Positions 1 to 8,423 of a stretch of 64,000 bases of DNA are shown here, piece after piece. Source of the stretch: Virgibacillus sp. SK37. Its GTDB lineage: Bacteria > Bacillota > Bacilli > Bacillales > Amphibacillaceae. Under the pieces are notes generated by a model. That model was not told where the DNA came from and made no database searches. It saw only the letters and a list, made by a program, of their open reading frames with translations. Both the position numbers and the translations under genes were made by a program. Position 1 is the stretch's first letter. Each line of letters opens with the position of its first letter. Location: positions 3,510,213 through 3,574,212 of the forward strand of contig NZ_CP007161.1 of NCBI RefSeq assembly GCF_000725285.1, read 5' to 3'.

Positions 1-433
1 AAGAAATAATCTTTCAATATCAGCTAATCAATGCTATCAATTAATGAAGGAATTACAGGAACGCTCCGAGCACTTTAAGCGAACTGGCGGGGTACATAAT
101 GCAGCACTATGCACAGTAGATGAATTGCTGTTTATGTGCAGTGATATTGGCAGGCATAATGCCCTTGATAAATTATACGGGACTATTCTTCAGGATCATA
201 CCCCTTTAAAGGATAAGTTAATCGTTTTTAGTGGAAGGATATCTTCAGAAGTATTATTAAAAATTTCTAAGATTGGGGTAGGAATTATTATTTCCAAATC
301 CGCCCCGACAAACCTGGCATTAGAATTGGCAAATGATTTGGGGATAACTATTGCAGGTTTTGTTCGCGGTAATAGGATGACTTTATTCACAAACACCCAC
401 CGCATAAGTGAAGCGAATAAACAGAACAATTAA
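1..433 (+). CDS. fdhD: FdhD, formate dehydrogenase accessory sulfurtransferase (5' end outside window)
   Basis: The frame is open from base 2, so the start lies upstream. The visible part is the C-terminal half of FdhD: a TGGVHNAAL stretch, the family hallmark DIGRHNALDK, then SGRISSEVLLK and SAPTNLALELA. FdhD passes sulfur from a cysteine desulfurase to the molybdenum cofactor and is needed for active formate dehydrogenase. The catalytic cysteine pair of the family lies N-terminal to this region and cannot be checked. A terminator follows the stop directly. Identification is secure from the motifs; the formate dehydrogenase genes are not in the window. Confidence 0.93.
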   Translation, partial: RNNLSISANQCYQLMKELQERSEHFKRTGGVHNAALCTVDELLFMCSDIGRHNALDKLYGTILQDHTPLKDKLIVFSGRISSEVLLKISKIGVGIIISKSAPTNLALELANDLGITIAGFVRGNRMTLFTNTHRISEANKQNN

Positions 434-468
434 GGGAGCCCAGGATAAATCCCCCACTTAAAAAAAGA

Positions 469-518
469 AAAAGCTGTCATGACAGGCATTAATACGCCTG
501 TCACGGCAGCTCTTTTTA
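469..518. terminator. Bidirectional terminator between fdhD and the parR-like gene
   Basis: A long interrupted stem (AGCTGTCATGACAGGC pairing with GCCTGTCACGGCAGCT, small internal mismatch) is flanked by A-rich sequence on the left and TCTTTTT on the right. It can therefore end transcription from both converging genes. Confidence 0.8.
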
Positions 519-1049
519 TCTGTTCATACTGGAGAAAAAGTCAGCTAATGGATCTTCCTCTTCTTCTTCCTTCTCTTCTTCCTGATGGATGTCTAGATCC
601 AATCCGTCCATACTCATATCATCCAGATTACCGATAAACGATTCCTCCGGTTTCTCATCCTCTTCCTCAGCCACAGCTGATTCCTGCAAATATAATGCTT
701 CATCAATGTTGCTTGTATTACTATTTAAAGCAGCGAGAAGCGAGGAAGCACGCATTGGATCACTCAGTAACTGGTATAAGATAGTGCCAATTAACGCTTC
801 CGAGTGTTCGTGCTTTAACCAGCTTTTTTGCTCTTTTGTCAATTGTTTCGGCAAAGGGATGGTGATTGTTTCTCTTTCCCTGGAAAATGTTTCGTTAACA
901 CCTTTTAAAACATATTGAGCAATTTCACTCGAGAAGTTTCTTCTTTCCCTCTCCTTAAGTCTTTGCAATTGTTTTAAAAGATAATCAGGTGTATCGGAAG
1001 GAACACGAAAGGTTATTGATTGCCCGCGTTCTATACTTTTATTAGACAT
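516..1049 (-). CDS. ParR-like DNA-binding partner of the actin-like protein
   Basis: This 177-residue protein starts 9 bp after the ParM-like gene ends, on the same strand, so the two form an operon. Residues about 9-50 (SITFRVPSDTPDYLLKQL...NFSSEIAQYVLKG) look like a ribbon-helix-helix DNA-binding region. Residues about 120-177 are extremely acidic, with runs of Glu, and end in DPLADFFSSMNR. That layout, a basic N-terminal DNA-binding part plus an acidic C-terminal tail, fits ParR adaptors, which bind centromere repeats and cap ParM filaments. No conserved ParR signature is recognisable at sequence level, so the call rests on gene order and architecture. Confidence 0.65.
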   Translation of the reverse strand: MSNKSIERGQSITFRVPSDTPDYLLKQLQRLKERERRNFSSEIAQYVLKGVNETFSRERETITIPLPKQLTKEQKSWLKHEHSEALIGTILYQLLSDPMRASSLLAALNSNTSNIDEALYLQESAVAEEEDEKPEESFIGNLDDMSMDGLDLDIHQEEEKEEEEEDPLADFFSSMNR

Positions 1050-1058
1050 GATCTCACC

Positions 1059-2234
1059 CTATTTTGTTTTTGCAGTTGTTTCTTCTTCCTTTTTCACATT
1101 TTTTGCTGATTTATTAACAAAATCTGTAATTAGTTTATAATAGGCATTTGCCATCATCCATATACTTTCAGATTCGTCTTCAAAGAACTCAATATTGAAT
1201 CCATCTAACTTGTTATTTAGCGCTTTTATATAATCCTTTAAGACAGCCGATCCGCCACCAACGAAGTAGCAAATTTCCGATTGAGAGTTTTTTGACCATA
1301 CATTACGTAGAAAGCGATATTCCTTCTTAGCAAGCTCTAATAGGATATGATCTGTTATATCGTGAACGTTGGTTCTACTTCCTTTTACCATGATGTGATG
1401 GCGATCATTCTTTCTAGTGATAATATCTACCACATCTCGTCTGCTGTCAAGCTCCACTCCGTGTTTGGAACGAATCTCTTCACGAATTTGCTCTAAAGAC
1501 TCTGATACACCCAAATTAAACCCTTGCGCTTTATCATCGTCTACATTGCGATTCTTAATCACAGCGATGTCTGTGGATAGTCCTCCGATATCCTGAATAA
1601 GAATTTGTTTATTAATTAATTCTTTATTAATTACCTTTAGATCATTATCCATAATCAGATTTACATATGCCGCAAATCCTTCAGGGTATACTTTTACTTC
1701 ATCAAATTTAATATTTACTTTCTTCCCTTGATGTTTAGGTGTAACTAAAAATTCTACCTGATGAACAGACCCCAGCAATTGTGATCTGTAGCCGACATCT
1801 TTACCTTCTTTTACTTCACGGAGAGGCAGCCCCGTACCCAAGATATAATTTGCATCAATGGTGTCATTTTTCACTGCTTTAAAAGCTTCACTTTCTACTG
1901 CATCCAAAGCTAAAGAAGCAAATAACATAATTAATGTTTGGTCTTCCTCTGACTTGCTACTCCCAGGGTCTAGTTCAGTGGAGTTAGTAGTTTTCGTTGC
2001 CAGGTTACCTACACGATATACTACATTGTTCTCTTCCAGGGCAGGGGAGTGAACTCGGATATGGATATTATCCAATACTTCTTTGTCATTTAATTCTTCT
2101 ATTCCTATTACCGGTCGATCCTCCATATCCTGTGCGACGACGTTTGGTATGTACAATTCATTTTCCATTTTTCCAAAGTTGGCTTTAAGAGCATCATTAC
2201 CAACATCCACTGCTGCAATTCTAGGGTTTGTCAT
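1059..2234 (-). CDS. ParM/StbA-family actin-like ATPase
   Basis: A 391-residue actin-fold ATPase. The phosphate-1 loop (AAVDVGNDALK, near the N-terminus), the phosphate-2 loop (QDIGGLSTDIAV, mid-protein) and the adenosine-binding VGGGSAVLKDY near the C-terminus are all visible. It resembles ParM-type plasmid segregation proteins rather than MreB. The ATG at 2234 is preferred because GGAAGGAG lies about 10 bases upstream; an in-frame ATG at 2324 has no such site and would extend through the repeat region. A ParR-like gene follows and degenerate iterons lie upstream, giving a parC-parM-parR layout. Its neighbours are ordinary chromosomal genes, which is unusual for a plasmid partition system. 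Confidence 0.82.
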   Translation of the reverse strand: MTNPRIAAVDVGNDALKANFGKMENELYIPNVVAQDMEDRPVIGIEELNDKEVLDNIHIRVHSPALEENNVVYRVGNLATKTTNSTELDPGSSKSEEDQTLIMLFASLALDAVESEAFKAVKNDTIDANYILGTGLPLREVKEGKDVGYRSQLLGSVHQVEFLVTPKHQGKKVNIKFDEVKVYPEGFAAYVNLIMDNDLKVINKELINKQILIQDIGGLSTDIAVIKNRNVDDDKAQGFNLGVSESLEQIREEIRSKHGVELDSRRDVVDIITRKNDRHHIMVKGSRTNVHDITDHILLELAKKEYRFLRNVWSKNSQSEICYFVGGGSAVLKDYIKALNNKLDGFNIEFFEDESESIWMMANAYYKLITDFVNKSAKNVKKEEETTAKTK

Positions 2235-2299
2235 ATTGAAAAAACTCCTTCCAAATAAAGTACTTACTATTACTAGATTAATAGTTTTCAGAGTAATAA

Positions 2300-2475
2300 T
2301 CAACAAATGTTTACATGTTTTCATTAGCGTTTACTTGCAATCATTTTGCACACGCTTATATACCGGTATGTATACATGTTTGTTTACATGTTTTCATTTT
2401 TGTATTCATCTTGTTTACCTTTTGTATACATGTATTCATAAAAGTGTACAAATGATAAATGTGTAAATATTTACC
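2300..2475. repeat. Iteron cluster, candidate parC-like centromere/operator
   Basis: This AT-rich stretch holds repeated words around a TTTACATG/TATACATG core. A 17-bp perfect direct repeat, GTTTACATGTTTTCATT, lies at 2309-2325 and 2382-2398. Related units include GTATACATGTTTG (2370-2382), TTTACCTTTTGTATACATG and TGTATACATGTATTCATA (2423-2440), and GTGTACAAATG (2444-2454). The cluster sits immediately upstream of the ParM-like gene, where parC lies in ParMRC systems. The promoter of the operon should also be here. Binding by the ParR-like protein is inferred. Confidence 0.6.
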
Positions 2476-2567
2476 ATTTTATTTTTTTACGAATATTTAA
2501 CGATTTGATTTTATTAATTCAGGGAAGTAATTACTAACCTCAAAAATATAGAAAAGGATGGGTTGGA

Positions 2568-3959
2568 ATGGAAGCAATTGAAGCATTTGTGGCAGACATA
2601 TCAAATTTTTTGTGGACATACTTATTATCATTTCTACTAATCATTACTGGATTAATTTACACCTTTCGACTTAAATTTTTCCAATTCCGTTATTTTGGAC
2701 ACATACTAAAAAATACAATTGGACAGGTATTTAAAAAGAACAGACATAAAGGGACAATCACCCCCTTTCAAGCATTTACTTCGGCGCTCGCCTCAACCGC
2801 AGGTGCCACAAACATTGTAGGTGTACCAGTAGCAATCTCTCTAGGCGGCCCCGGTGCCCTATTTTGGATGTGGATTGTCGCTCTTATTGGAATGGCTACA
2901 CGCTATGGAGAAATCGTTTTGGGAATGAAATATAGAGAGAAAAATGAGAAAGGTATATGGGTTGGCGGCCCACAATATTATATTAAAAAGGCACTAGGTT
3001 GGAATACAGTTGCTCTATTGTTTGCTGTATTTTTAATGTTAGAAATTATACCAAGTGTTATGGTACAGTCCAATTCAATAACAACACAACTTCAAGGTGC
3101 ATTTAACTGGCCAGTTGAGATAACTGGCGCTATCATCGCAGTCATTATAGGAATTATTGTATTTGGAGGAATTAAACGCATTGCCAATGTCACTGACAAG
3201 CTTGTCCCTTTTATGGTTCTAAGCTACCTAATCCTTGCTCTCATCGTTATATTTGCAAATATAGCTGAATTACCAAATATACTGAGCTTAATATTCACTA
3301 GTGCATTTACTCCAATCTCTGCTGCTGGAGGCTTTGCAGGTGCAGGTATAGCCCAAGCTCTTCGTTGGGGAATTGCGAGAGGTTTATATTCTAATGAAGC
3401 TGGTATGGGGACTGGCCCAGTTGCCCACGCAGCAGCACAAACGGATCATCCGTCTAAACAAGCATTATGGGGAGTCTTCAGTGTATTTATTGATACAATC
3501 GTAATTTGCACTGTTTCCGGCTTACTTGTACTTGTGACAGGTGCATGGAAGGATGTAGAGGCAGCTAACGCCTCCAATATGATTAATGTAGCATTTTCCA
3601 ACTTGTATGGTGATACATTTGGCGGTGTATTTGTAGCTGTATTTTTAATGTTTTTCGTTATCACCACAATAGGAATACTGATTTTCTTTGGTGAAAAACA
3701 AGCAGAGTACCTTACAAATTTAAATGGTGCACGAGCAATGCGAATAGTATATTTAATAGCTATCTACATTGGAGCAATCGGCGGATTAAAATTTGTATGG
3801 CAGTTCCTTGATTTAATGTTAGCTTTTGTTGTGATATTTAACGTAATTCCAATGATATTTTTAAGTAAAGAAGTTAAAAAGCTGACAGATGACTATGTTT
3901 TCCGTTTCTATCACGGTAATGACGGTAAACCGAAGATAACACTATTCACAGATGAATAA
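2568..3959 (+). CDS. Sodium:alanine (AGCS family) symporter
   Basis: A 463-residue membrane protein of the alanine or glycine:cation symporter family, close to the usual length of 450-500. Family motifs visible are FTSALASTAGATNIVGVPVAISLGGPGALFWMW near residue 70, and a conserved NEAGMGTGPVAHAAA segment near residue 275. About ten hydrophobic segments are present. It imports a small neutral amino acid (alanine, glycine or possibly glutamine) with Na+ or H+. The gene stands alone: the ParM operon diverges upstream, and repeats follow its stop. Substrate is not resolvable from sequence. Confidence 0.93.
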   Translation: MEAIEAFVADISNFLWTYLLSFLLIITGLIYTFRLKFFQFRYFGHILKNTIGQVFKKNRHKGTITPFQAFTSALASTAGATNIVGVPVAISLGGPGALFWMWIVALIGMATRYGEIVLGMKYREKNEKGIWVGGPQYYIKKALGWNTVALLFAVFLMLEIIPSVMVQSNSITTQLQGAFNWPVEITGAIIAVIIGIIVFGGIKRIANVTDKLVPFMVLSYLILALIVIFANIAELPNILSLIFTSAFTPISAAGGFAGAGIAQALRWGIARGLYSNEAGMGTGPVAHAAAQTDHPSKQALWGVFSVFIDTIVICTVSGLLVLVTGAWKDVEAANASNMINVAFSNLYGDTFGGVFVAVFLMFFVITTIGILIFFGEKQAEYLTNLNGARAMRIVYLIAIYIGAIGGLKFVWQFLDLMLAFVVIFNVIPMIFLSKEVKKLTDDYVFRFYHGNDGKPKITLFTDE

Positions 3960-3990
3960 CTAGAACAAAACCGCAAGAGTCTTATGCACT

Positions 3991-4075
3991 ACTGACAAGC
4001 TTAAGCAATAAATCGTAATGGCAGACTTTGTCATGTAGGGTTATTGCTTAAGCCTTCTAGGGATATGCCTGAAGA
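3991..4075 (+). repeat. Structured repeat, family F (copy F1)
   Basis: Directly downstream of the symporter gene, CTTAAGCAATAA (4000-4011) can pair with TTATTGCTTAAG (4041-4052), a 12-bp perfect stem enclosing a smaller hairpin. The same arrangement recurs at 37.9-38.0 kb with different inner bases. It may also act as a transcription terminator for the symporter gene. Confidence 0.6.
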
Positions 4076-4250
4076 TTGACTTGAACTTTTCATGTATATC
4101 AACGTTATAAAATCGAAAAGTTTGTACTTTACTTAGATCTTGGAAAGGCTTTACCCAATTGTAGATTAAAAACGTTATCACCTAACTTTATTATTTCATA
4201 GTAGCAGTAAAATACGAACTAAATTATATCTAATTTTAAGGAAGTGGATG

Positions 4251-4469
4251 GCCCATTGATTTCCGCTACAGGGGGACGCTTTCCACCGGCATGGCTTCAG
4301 CCGCTTCCTCCGCTACGTCCAGGGTCTTCAGCTCATGCTATTCCGGTAGGAGCCGCGGGCCAACAGGACGTTGGTCATGCAATCGTTGCCACAAATGTTT
4401 TCGATGGGACGAGCTAGCGCAGTCCCAGGACGTGGCATTCTTAGATTGCCCCCTTCCGCTCCAATCAAT
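4251..4469 (+). repeat. Intergenic repeat family A (copy A1, carrying an internal insert)
   Basis: A GC-richer non-coding block running from CCCATTGATTTCCGCTACAG to CCTTCCGCTCCAATCAAT, so its ends are near-inverted ATTGAT/ATCAAT. It matches the reverse complement of 19696-19826, but carries about 95 extra bases from about 4355 to 4450. Part of that insert, 4357-4390, is also found inside repeat B1 (13906-13938, opposite strand). A 66-codon open frame across this block is a by-product of its composition. Confidence 0.75.
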
Positions 4470-4522
4470 TTATATCTGCTTTAAACCATGAATAACGGGT
4501 TATTATCTAACCACTTTACCAG

Positions 4523-4640
4523 TGAAGGAAAAACACGAAGACTCCTCGGAAAGAAAAAACGTCTTTCCTTCCTGCGATGAACAATTCGCTGAAGCGTTGC
4601 CCACGGAAAGCGAAGTGTATTTTCCGGAACGGCCGTTTAC
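4523..4640 (+). repeat. Intergenic repeat family D (copy D1)
   Basis: Shares the words GACTCCTCGGAAA, TTTCCTTC-TGCGATG, GCCCACGGAAAGCGAAG and TTTTCCGGA with 60769-60950, in the same order and orientation. No coding potential is seen. Together with F1 and A1 it fills most of the 800-base gap between the symporter gene and katE. Confidence 0.7.
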
Positions 4641-4718
4641 AGTACTATCAAGTTACTTCGCCTTTTATCTATTTTGCGAATCATTCGGATAACCAAGCAT
4701 ATATTTTAGAACCTAAAT

Positions 4719-4750
4719 AAGGTGGACTACGATCAGGTAGTCCACCTTTT
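4719..4750. terminator. Terminator downstream of katE
   Basis: A perfect 12-bp stem, AAGGTGGACTAC with GTAGTCCACCTT, encloses a 6-base loop. It lies 13 bases past the katE stop. The T-rich side suits either strand. Confidence 0.85.
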
Positions 4751-4762
4751 ATTATGCTTATA

Positions 4763-6811
4763 TTAACGGTTCCAGAAACGATGTTCACTTACTGCTTCTG
4801 TAAATCTGGTGACAAAGCTATTTAAATTAGGCTCTGTAATTACACCAGGCTTATCTGTAAGAGAGTTGTTCTCAAGACATTGAATTCCTTCATGTGTCGC
4901 TCCAATTGGTTTGAAGTGATTATAGGCTTCATTAACGTAATATGTGGTGTTTTTCCAAAACGCATCCTGAAGATTATTACCACCTATTACATATACTGCA
5001 TCATATAGCACCGGATCCGCGGTAGTAAACGTCTGATCGACCTCTAGCTCTTGACCTTCATTTCCCTTAATCGTGCCTAATTTACTACTCACAATTTCCG
5101 GCTCTGTTTTTTGTTCCTTCAAACCTTCTATAACCTGCTTCACATCTTTATCGTTGAAACCATCCCCAAGAATAACAGCAATTTTCCTGGTGTCTGGTTT
5201 TTTGCGTGTGTTTTCCTGGCTTAAAGCTGGAGACGTTTTGGTAATTTCACTCGCTTTATTAGATATTTGTTCTGGCTTATCTACTCCAATATTTTCAGCT
5301 ACTTCTTGAGCCATAGCCAGATTCACATTAGCAAACATATCTACAACCTGCTGCTGTACTGACTGATTTGATACTTTACCGAGTTCAAAGCTAAATGCTT
5401 GAATAATATGGTCTTTCTCCACATCTGTCATACTGTTCCAAAATAAAATAGCTTGAGAGAAATGATCCTTAAAGCTTTCACTACGTGCCTGTATTTTTCT
5501 GCCATCTACCTTTTCCTGGTAATGAACATATCCACCTTCTTCAGCTGAAGAGGTTTCAGGTGTATTGTTTGCAAGTGAATTATTATGATAGCTTACTTGT
5601 CCCCTATTAATCGTTTGTCTGCCATATCCATCCCGTTGATTATTGTGGAAAGGGCACACTGGTCGATTTATTGGTAATTCATGAAAGTTTGGACCGCCTA
5701 AACGTATTAGTTGTGTATCTGTATAAGAGAATAACCTTCCCTGTAGTAAAGGATCATTTGTAAAATCAATCCCAGGAACAACATTTCCAGGATGAAAAGC
5801 AACCTGTTCCGTCTCAGCAAATACATTATCTACATTTCGGTTAAGAGTCATCTTCCCAATAATTTTTACTGGAACATCTTCTTCTGGCCAAATTTTAGTA
5901 GGGTCTAGTATATCAAAATCAAAGTTGAACTCCTCTGATTCATCAACAATTTGTACACCTAATTCAAACTCAGGGTAGTCCCCATTTTCAATAGATTCAT
6001 ATAAATCTGCTCGATGAAAATCAGGGTTCTTACCATTTATCTTTTGTGCTTCATCCCATACCGTAGAATGCACTCCTAATGTAGGCTTCCAGTGAAATTT
6101 AACAAAGTATCCTTTACCTTCTTCATTTACAAAACGAAAGGTATGTACGCCAAACCCTTCCATCATTCGAAAGCTTCTTGGAATCGTTCTATCTGACATA
6201 TGCCACATAATCATATGGGCTGATTCCTGGTTATTTGCAACAAAATCCCAAAATGTATCATGTGCTGATGCTGCTTGAGGGATTCCATTATGTGGCTCCG
6301 GCTTCACTGCATGTACTAAATCTGGAAATTTAATAGCATCCTGAATAAAGAACACCGGTATATTATTACCAACTAAATCATAGTTACCTTCTTCCGTATA
6401 AAACTTTGTAGCAAAACCTCTTACATCGCGTGCTAGTTCACCAGATCCTTTGGAGCCTGCAACCGTAGAAAAACGCACAAAAACAGGGGTTTTTGAGCCT
6501 GGTTCTTGTAAGAATTTTGCTCTTGTATATTCTTTCATCGATTCATATAGTTCAAATTCTCCATGAGCGGCGTATCCTCTAGCATGTACGACACGTTCAG
6601 GAATACGTTCATGGTCGAAGTGTGTCATTTTTTCCCGAAAGTGGAAGTCTTCCATTAATGTTGGACCACGTTCCCCAGCTTTTAATGAAAATTCATCTTC
6701 GGAAACTCTTAGTCCTTGGTTTGTAGTCATCTTTTTACCATGATCTTCTGCTCGGAATTCATCTAATTGTTCATTTTTACTTTTTTCATTTACTTTACGT
6801 CGATCACTCAT
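4763..6811 (-). CDS. katE: Large-subunit catalase KatE
   Basis: A 682-residue haem catalase of the HPII/KatE class, which converts H2O2 to water and oxygen in the cytoplasm. The catalytic His lies in RVVHARGYAAHGEF (about residue 75), with FVRFSTVAGSKGSGE after it. The proximal haem Tyr lies in RLFSYTDTQLIRLGGPNF. The last 150 residues form the extra DJ-1/PfpI-like domain (KIAVILGDGFNDKDVKQVIEGL...VYVIGGNN) that distinguishes large catalases from the roughly 480-residue type. The start at 6811 has GGAAGGAG seven bases upstream; a longer in-frame start at 6841 lacks a site. A sigma-B-type promoter lies just upstream, matching stress control of katE in Bacillus subtilis. Confidence 0.96.
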   Translation of the reverse strand: MSDRRKVNEKSKNEQLDEFRAEDHGKKMTTNQGLRVSEDEFSLKAGERGPTLMEDFHFREKMTHFDHERIPERVVHARGYAAHGEFELYESMKEYTRAKFLQEPGSKTPVFVRFSTVAGSKGSGELARDVRGFATKFYTEEGNYDLVGNNIPVFFIQDAIKFPDLVHAVKPEPHNGIPQAASAHDTFWDFVANNQESAHMIMWHMSDRTIPRSFRMMEGFGVHTFRFVNEEGKGYFVKFHWKPTLGVHSTVWDEAQKINGKNPDFHRADLYESIENGDYPEFELGVQIVDESEEFNFDFDILDPTKIWPEEDVPVKIIGKMTLNRNVDNVFAETEQVAFHPGNVVPGIDFTNDPLLQGRLFSYTDTQLIRLGGPNFHELPINRPVCPFHNNQRDGYGRQTINRGQVSYHNNSLANNTPETSSAEEGGYVHYQEKVDGRKIQARSESFKDHFSQAILFWNSMTDVEKDHIIQAFSFELGKVSNQSVQQQVVDMFANVNLAMAQEVAENIGVDKPEQISNKASEITKTSPALSQENTRKKPDTRKIAVILGDGFNDKDVKQVIEGLKEQKTEPEIVSSKLGTIKGNEGQELEVDQTFTTADPVLYDAVYVIGGNNLQDAFWKNTTYYVNEAYNHFKPIGATHEGIQCLENNSLTDKPGVITEPNLNSFVTRFTEAVSEHRFWNR

Positions 6812-6849
6812 TTGACTTCTCCTTCCTGTAAAACTATTCACAGTCTTTT

Positions 6850-6875
6850 ATTCCCCGAGAGAAGAAACTACAAAC
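6850..6875 (-). promoter_or_regulatory. Sigma-B-type promoter of katE
   Basis: Read on the minus strand: GTTTGT (6870-6875), a 14-base spacer, then GGGAAT (6850-6855). This is close to the known general stress consensus GTTTAA-N12-15-GGGWAW. It would place the transcript start about 30 bases upstream of the katE ATG. Confidence 0.65.
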
Positions 6876-7063
6876 CAGAAAAAGGAATATAACAGGTTAA
6901 TAGAGAATAACTATTGGGTATATGTAGAATAGCAAATACATACATATCGTTTGTTTCAAATATTATTTTAAAAAATTTGAATTTACTAGTACTATTATTT
7001 CCACTTTATGCTATTATAAAGTTATAAATAGGATAATAGACCTAGGGAGCAGGGGTTGCAGTC

Positions 7064-8329
7064 ATGAAAAATGTACGGATTTTTATCATATGTATTTTTA
7101 TAGCTTCATTAGCAGTAGCCTTTTCCTATGGTCATATTTCTGTTGAAAAAAAGGTATTTTTAAACACGCTTTTATTATTTTGGCTTTTTTCAAGTCTTTA
7201 CTCTCATTTAAATATTGTAGTTAAAAAAGGAAACGTTAATATGGATCATGGCATCTCTTATGGCTTGGCTTTAGCCCTGTTTGCAGGTCCGCTGGGTTTA
7301 TTTTTATTTGAATTTGTTCAACGTTTTATTGTGTACGCGGGAAGAAAAATTGCCGGAACTGCAGACCCGGATGAATTTCTACATACGTTTTATAATATAG
7401 GGGCATTTACACTTAATAACTCCATCGCTTTTTTTCTATTTAGCATATGTTACCCCTATGTGGAACCGGTTCCTTTTGGTTTTTGGCTGCTTATTATTTT
7501 ATTAGTTATCGTTGTTGCTCTACTATCTGATAGTTTCCTTATTACGATATTTTCCTTTACAGGTGAGTTGAAAGGAACTAAAGATGCTATTGAGTTTATA
7601 AAAAGCAGAAATGTGCTCGATATGGGTAAAACAGCATTTTCTAATGGATTATTATTCATACTATTATTGGAACAACAATGGGAAATGATTATCGCCTTAT
7701 TCTTGTTAAACTATCTTGTGAGCAGATCCTTTATGAATAAATCTAAAAGCATTCAGAATAAAATGGAACGGGATAAATTTGAACAAATGGCTTATACCGA
7801 CTTTTTAACAAACGTTCACAATAGAGCATTTATGGATAGAAAAATGAGTGAACTAGATAAAACATCAGAACACATAGGAATAATCGTTGCAGATATAGAC
7901 ACATTCAAACGCATTAATGATTCATATAACCATGCGGTTGGTGATTGTGTTATTAAGCATTTCGCCTCTGTATTGCAAAGTTTACTTACCAGGGAGGATT
8001 GCTTATTTAGAAGTGGAGGAGAGGAGTTTACTATCTTCCTACGTAACAAAACCTACCAGCAATGTGTCCAAATCGTAAATGATATACGTGGAAAGGTGGA
8101 AAGAAGACAAGTAAATGCAGAGTTTCATGGAAATAAAATTAATATTTCTTATACAGCTTCCTTTGGGCTTTTTTATTTTCTGACCGGTCAAGAAATGGAA
8201 ATAATGAAAGCATATATTCAAGCTGATCAGCTTTTACTTCATTCGAAACAACTTGGTAGAAATAGGGTCTCAGTAAAAAACGCTGAGGAAGACCTTCCTT
8301 TATCTGCACCGTACGTTCCGATGCAGTAG
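7064..8329 (+). CDS. Membrane-bound diguanylate cyclase (GGDEF domain)
   Basis: A 421-residue protein that should make cyclic di-GMP from two GTP. Residues 1-225 are mostly hydrophobic with about six to eight membrane segments, forming a probable sensor. The C-terminal catalytic domain starts near YTDFLTNVHNRAFM and carries the signature GGEEF within FRSGGEEFTIF, so the active site is intact. The residue five before D in the usual RxxD product-inhibition site is Thr (TRED), so feedback inhibition may be absent. The gene stands alone; AGGGAG/GCAGGGG precedes the ATG. The signal sensed is unknown. Confidence 0.9.
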   Translation: MKNVRIFIICIFIASLAVAFSYGHISVEKKVFLNTLLLFWLFSSLYSHLNIVVKKGNVNMDHGISYGLALALFAGPLGLFLFEFVQRFIVYAGRKIAGTADPDEFLHTFYNIGAFTLNNSIAFFLFSICYPYVEPVPFGFWLLIILLVIVVALLSDSFLITIFSFTGELKGTKDAIEFIKSRNVLDMGKTAFSNGLLFILLLEQQWEMIIALFLLNYLVSRSFMNKSKSIQNKMERDKFEQMAYTDFLTNVHNRAFMDRKMSELDKTSEHIGIIVADIDTFKRINDSYNHAVGDCVIKHFASVLQSLLTREDCLFRSGGEEFTIFLRNKTYQQCVQIVNDIRGKVERRQVNAEFHGNKINISYTASFGLFYFLTGQEMEIMKAYIQADQLLLHSKQLGRNRVSVKNAEEDLPLSAPYVPMQ

Positions 8330-8423
8330 AAAATACAAACTAACTATTTTCTGCCACCTTCCACTCCAAATATGTTATTATGGTTTTGCAAATAAAGACA
8401 TGTCTGGTTTAGGAGGGATTAGG

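Noticed and set aside
4291-4491. 66-codon plus-strand frame rich in Ser, Arg and Cys
   Set aside because: It lies wholly inside repeat A1 and its insert, has no ribosome binding site, and its odd composition follows the repeat's GC content.
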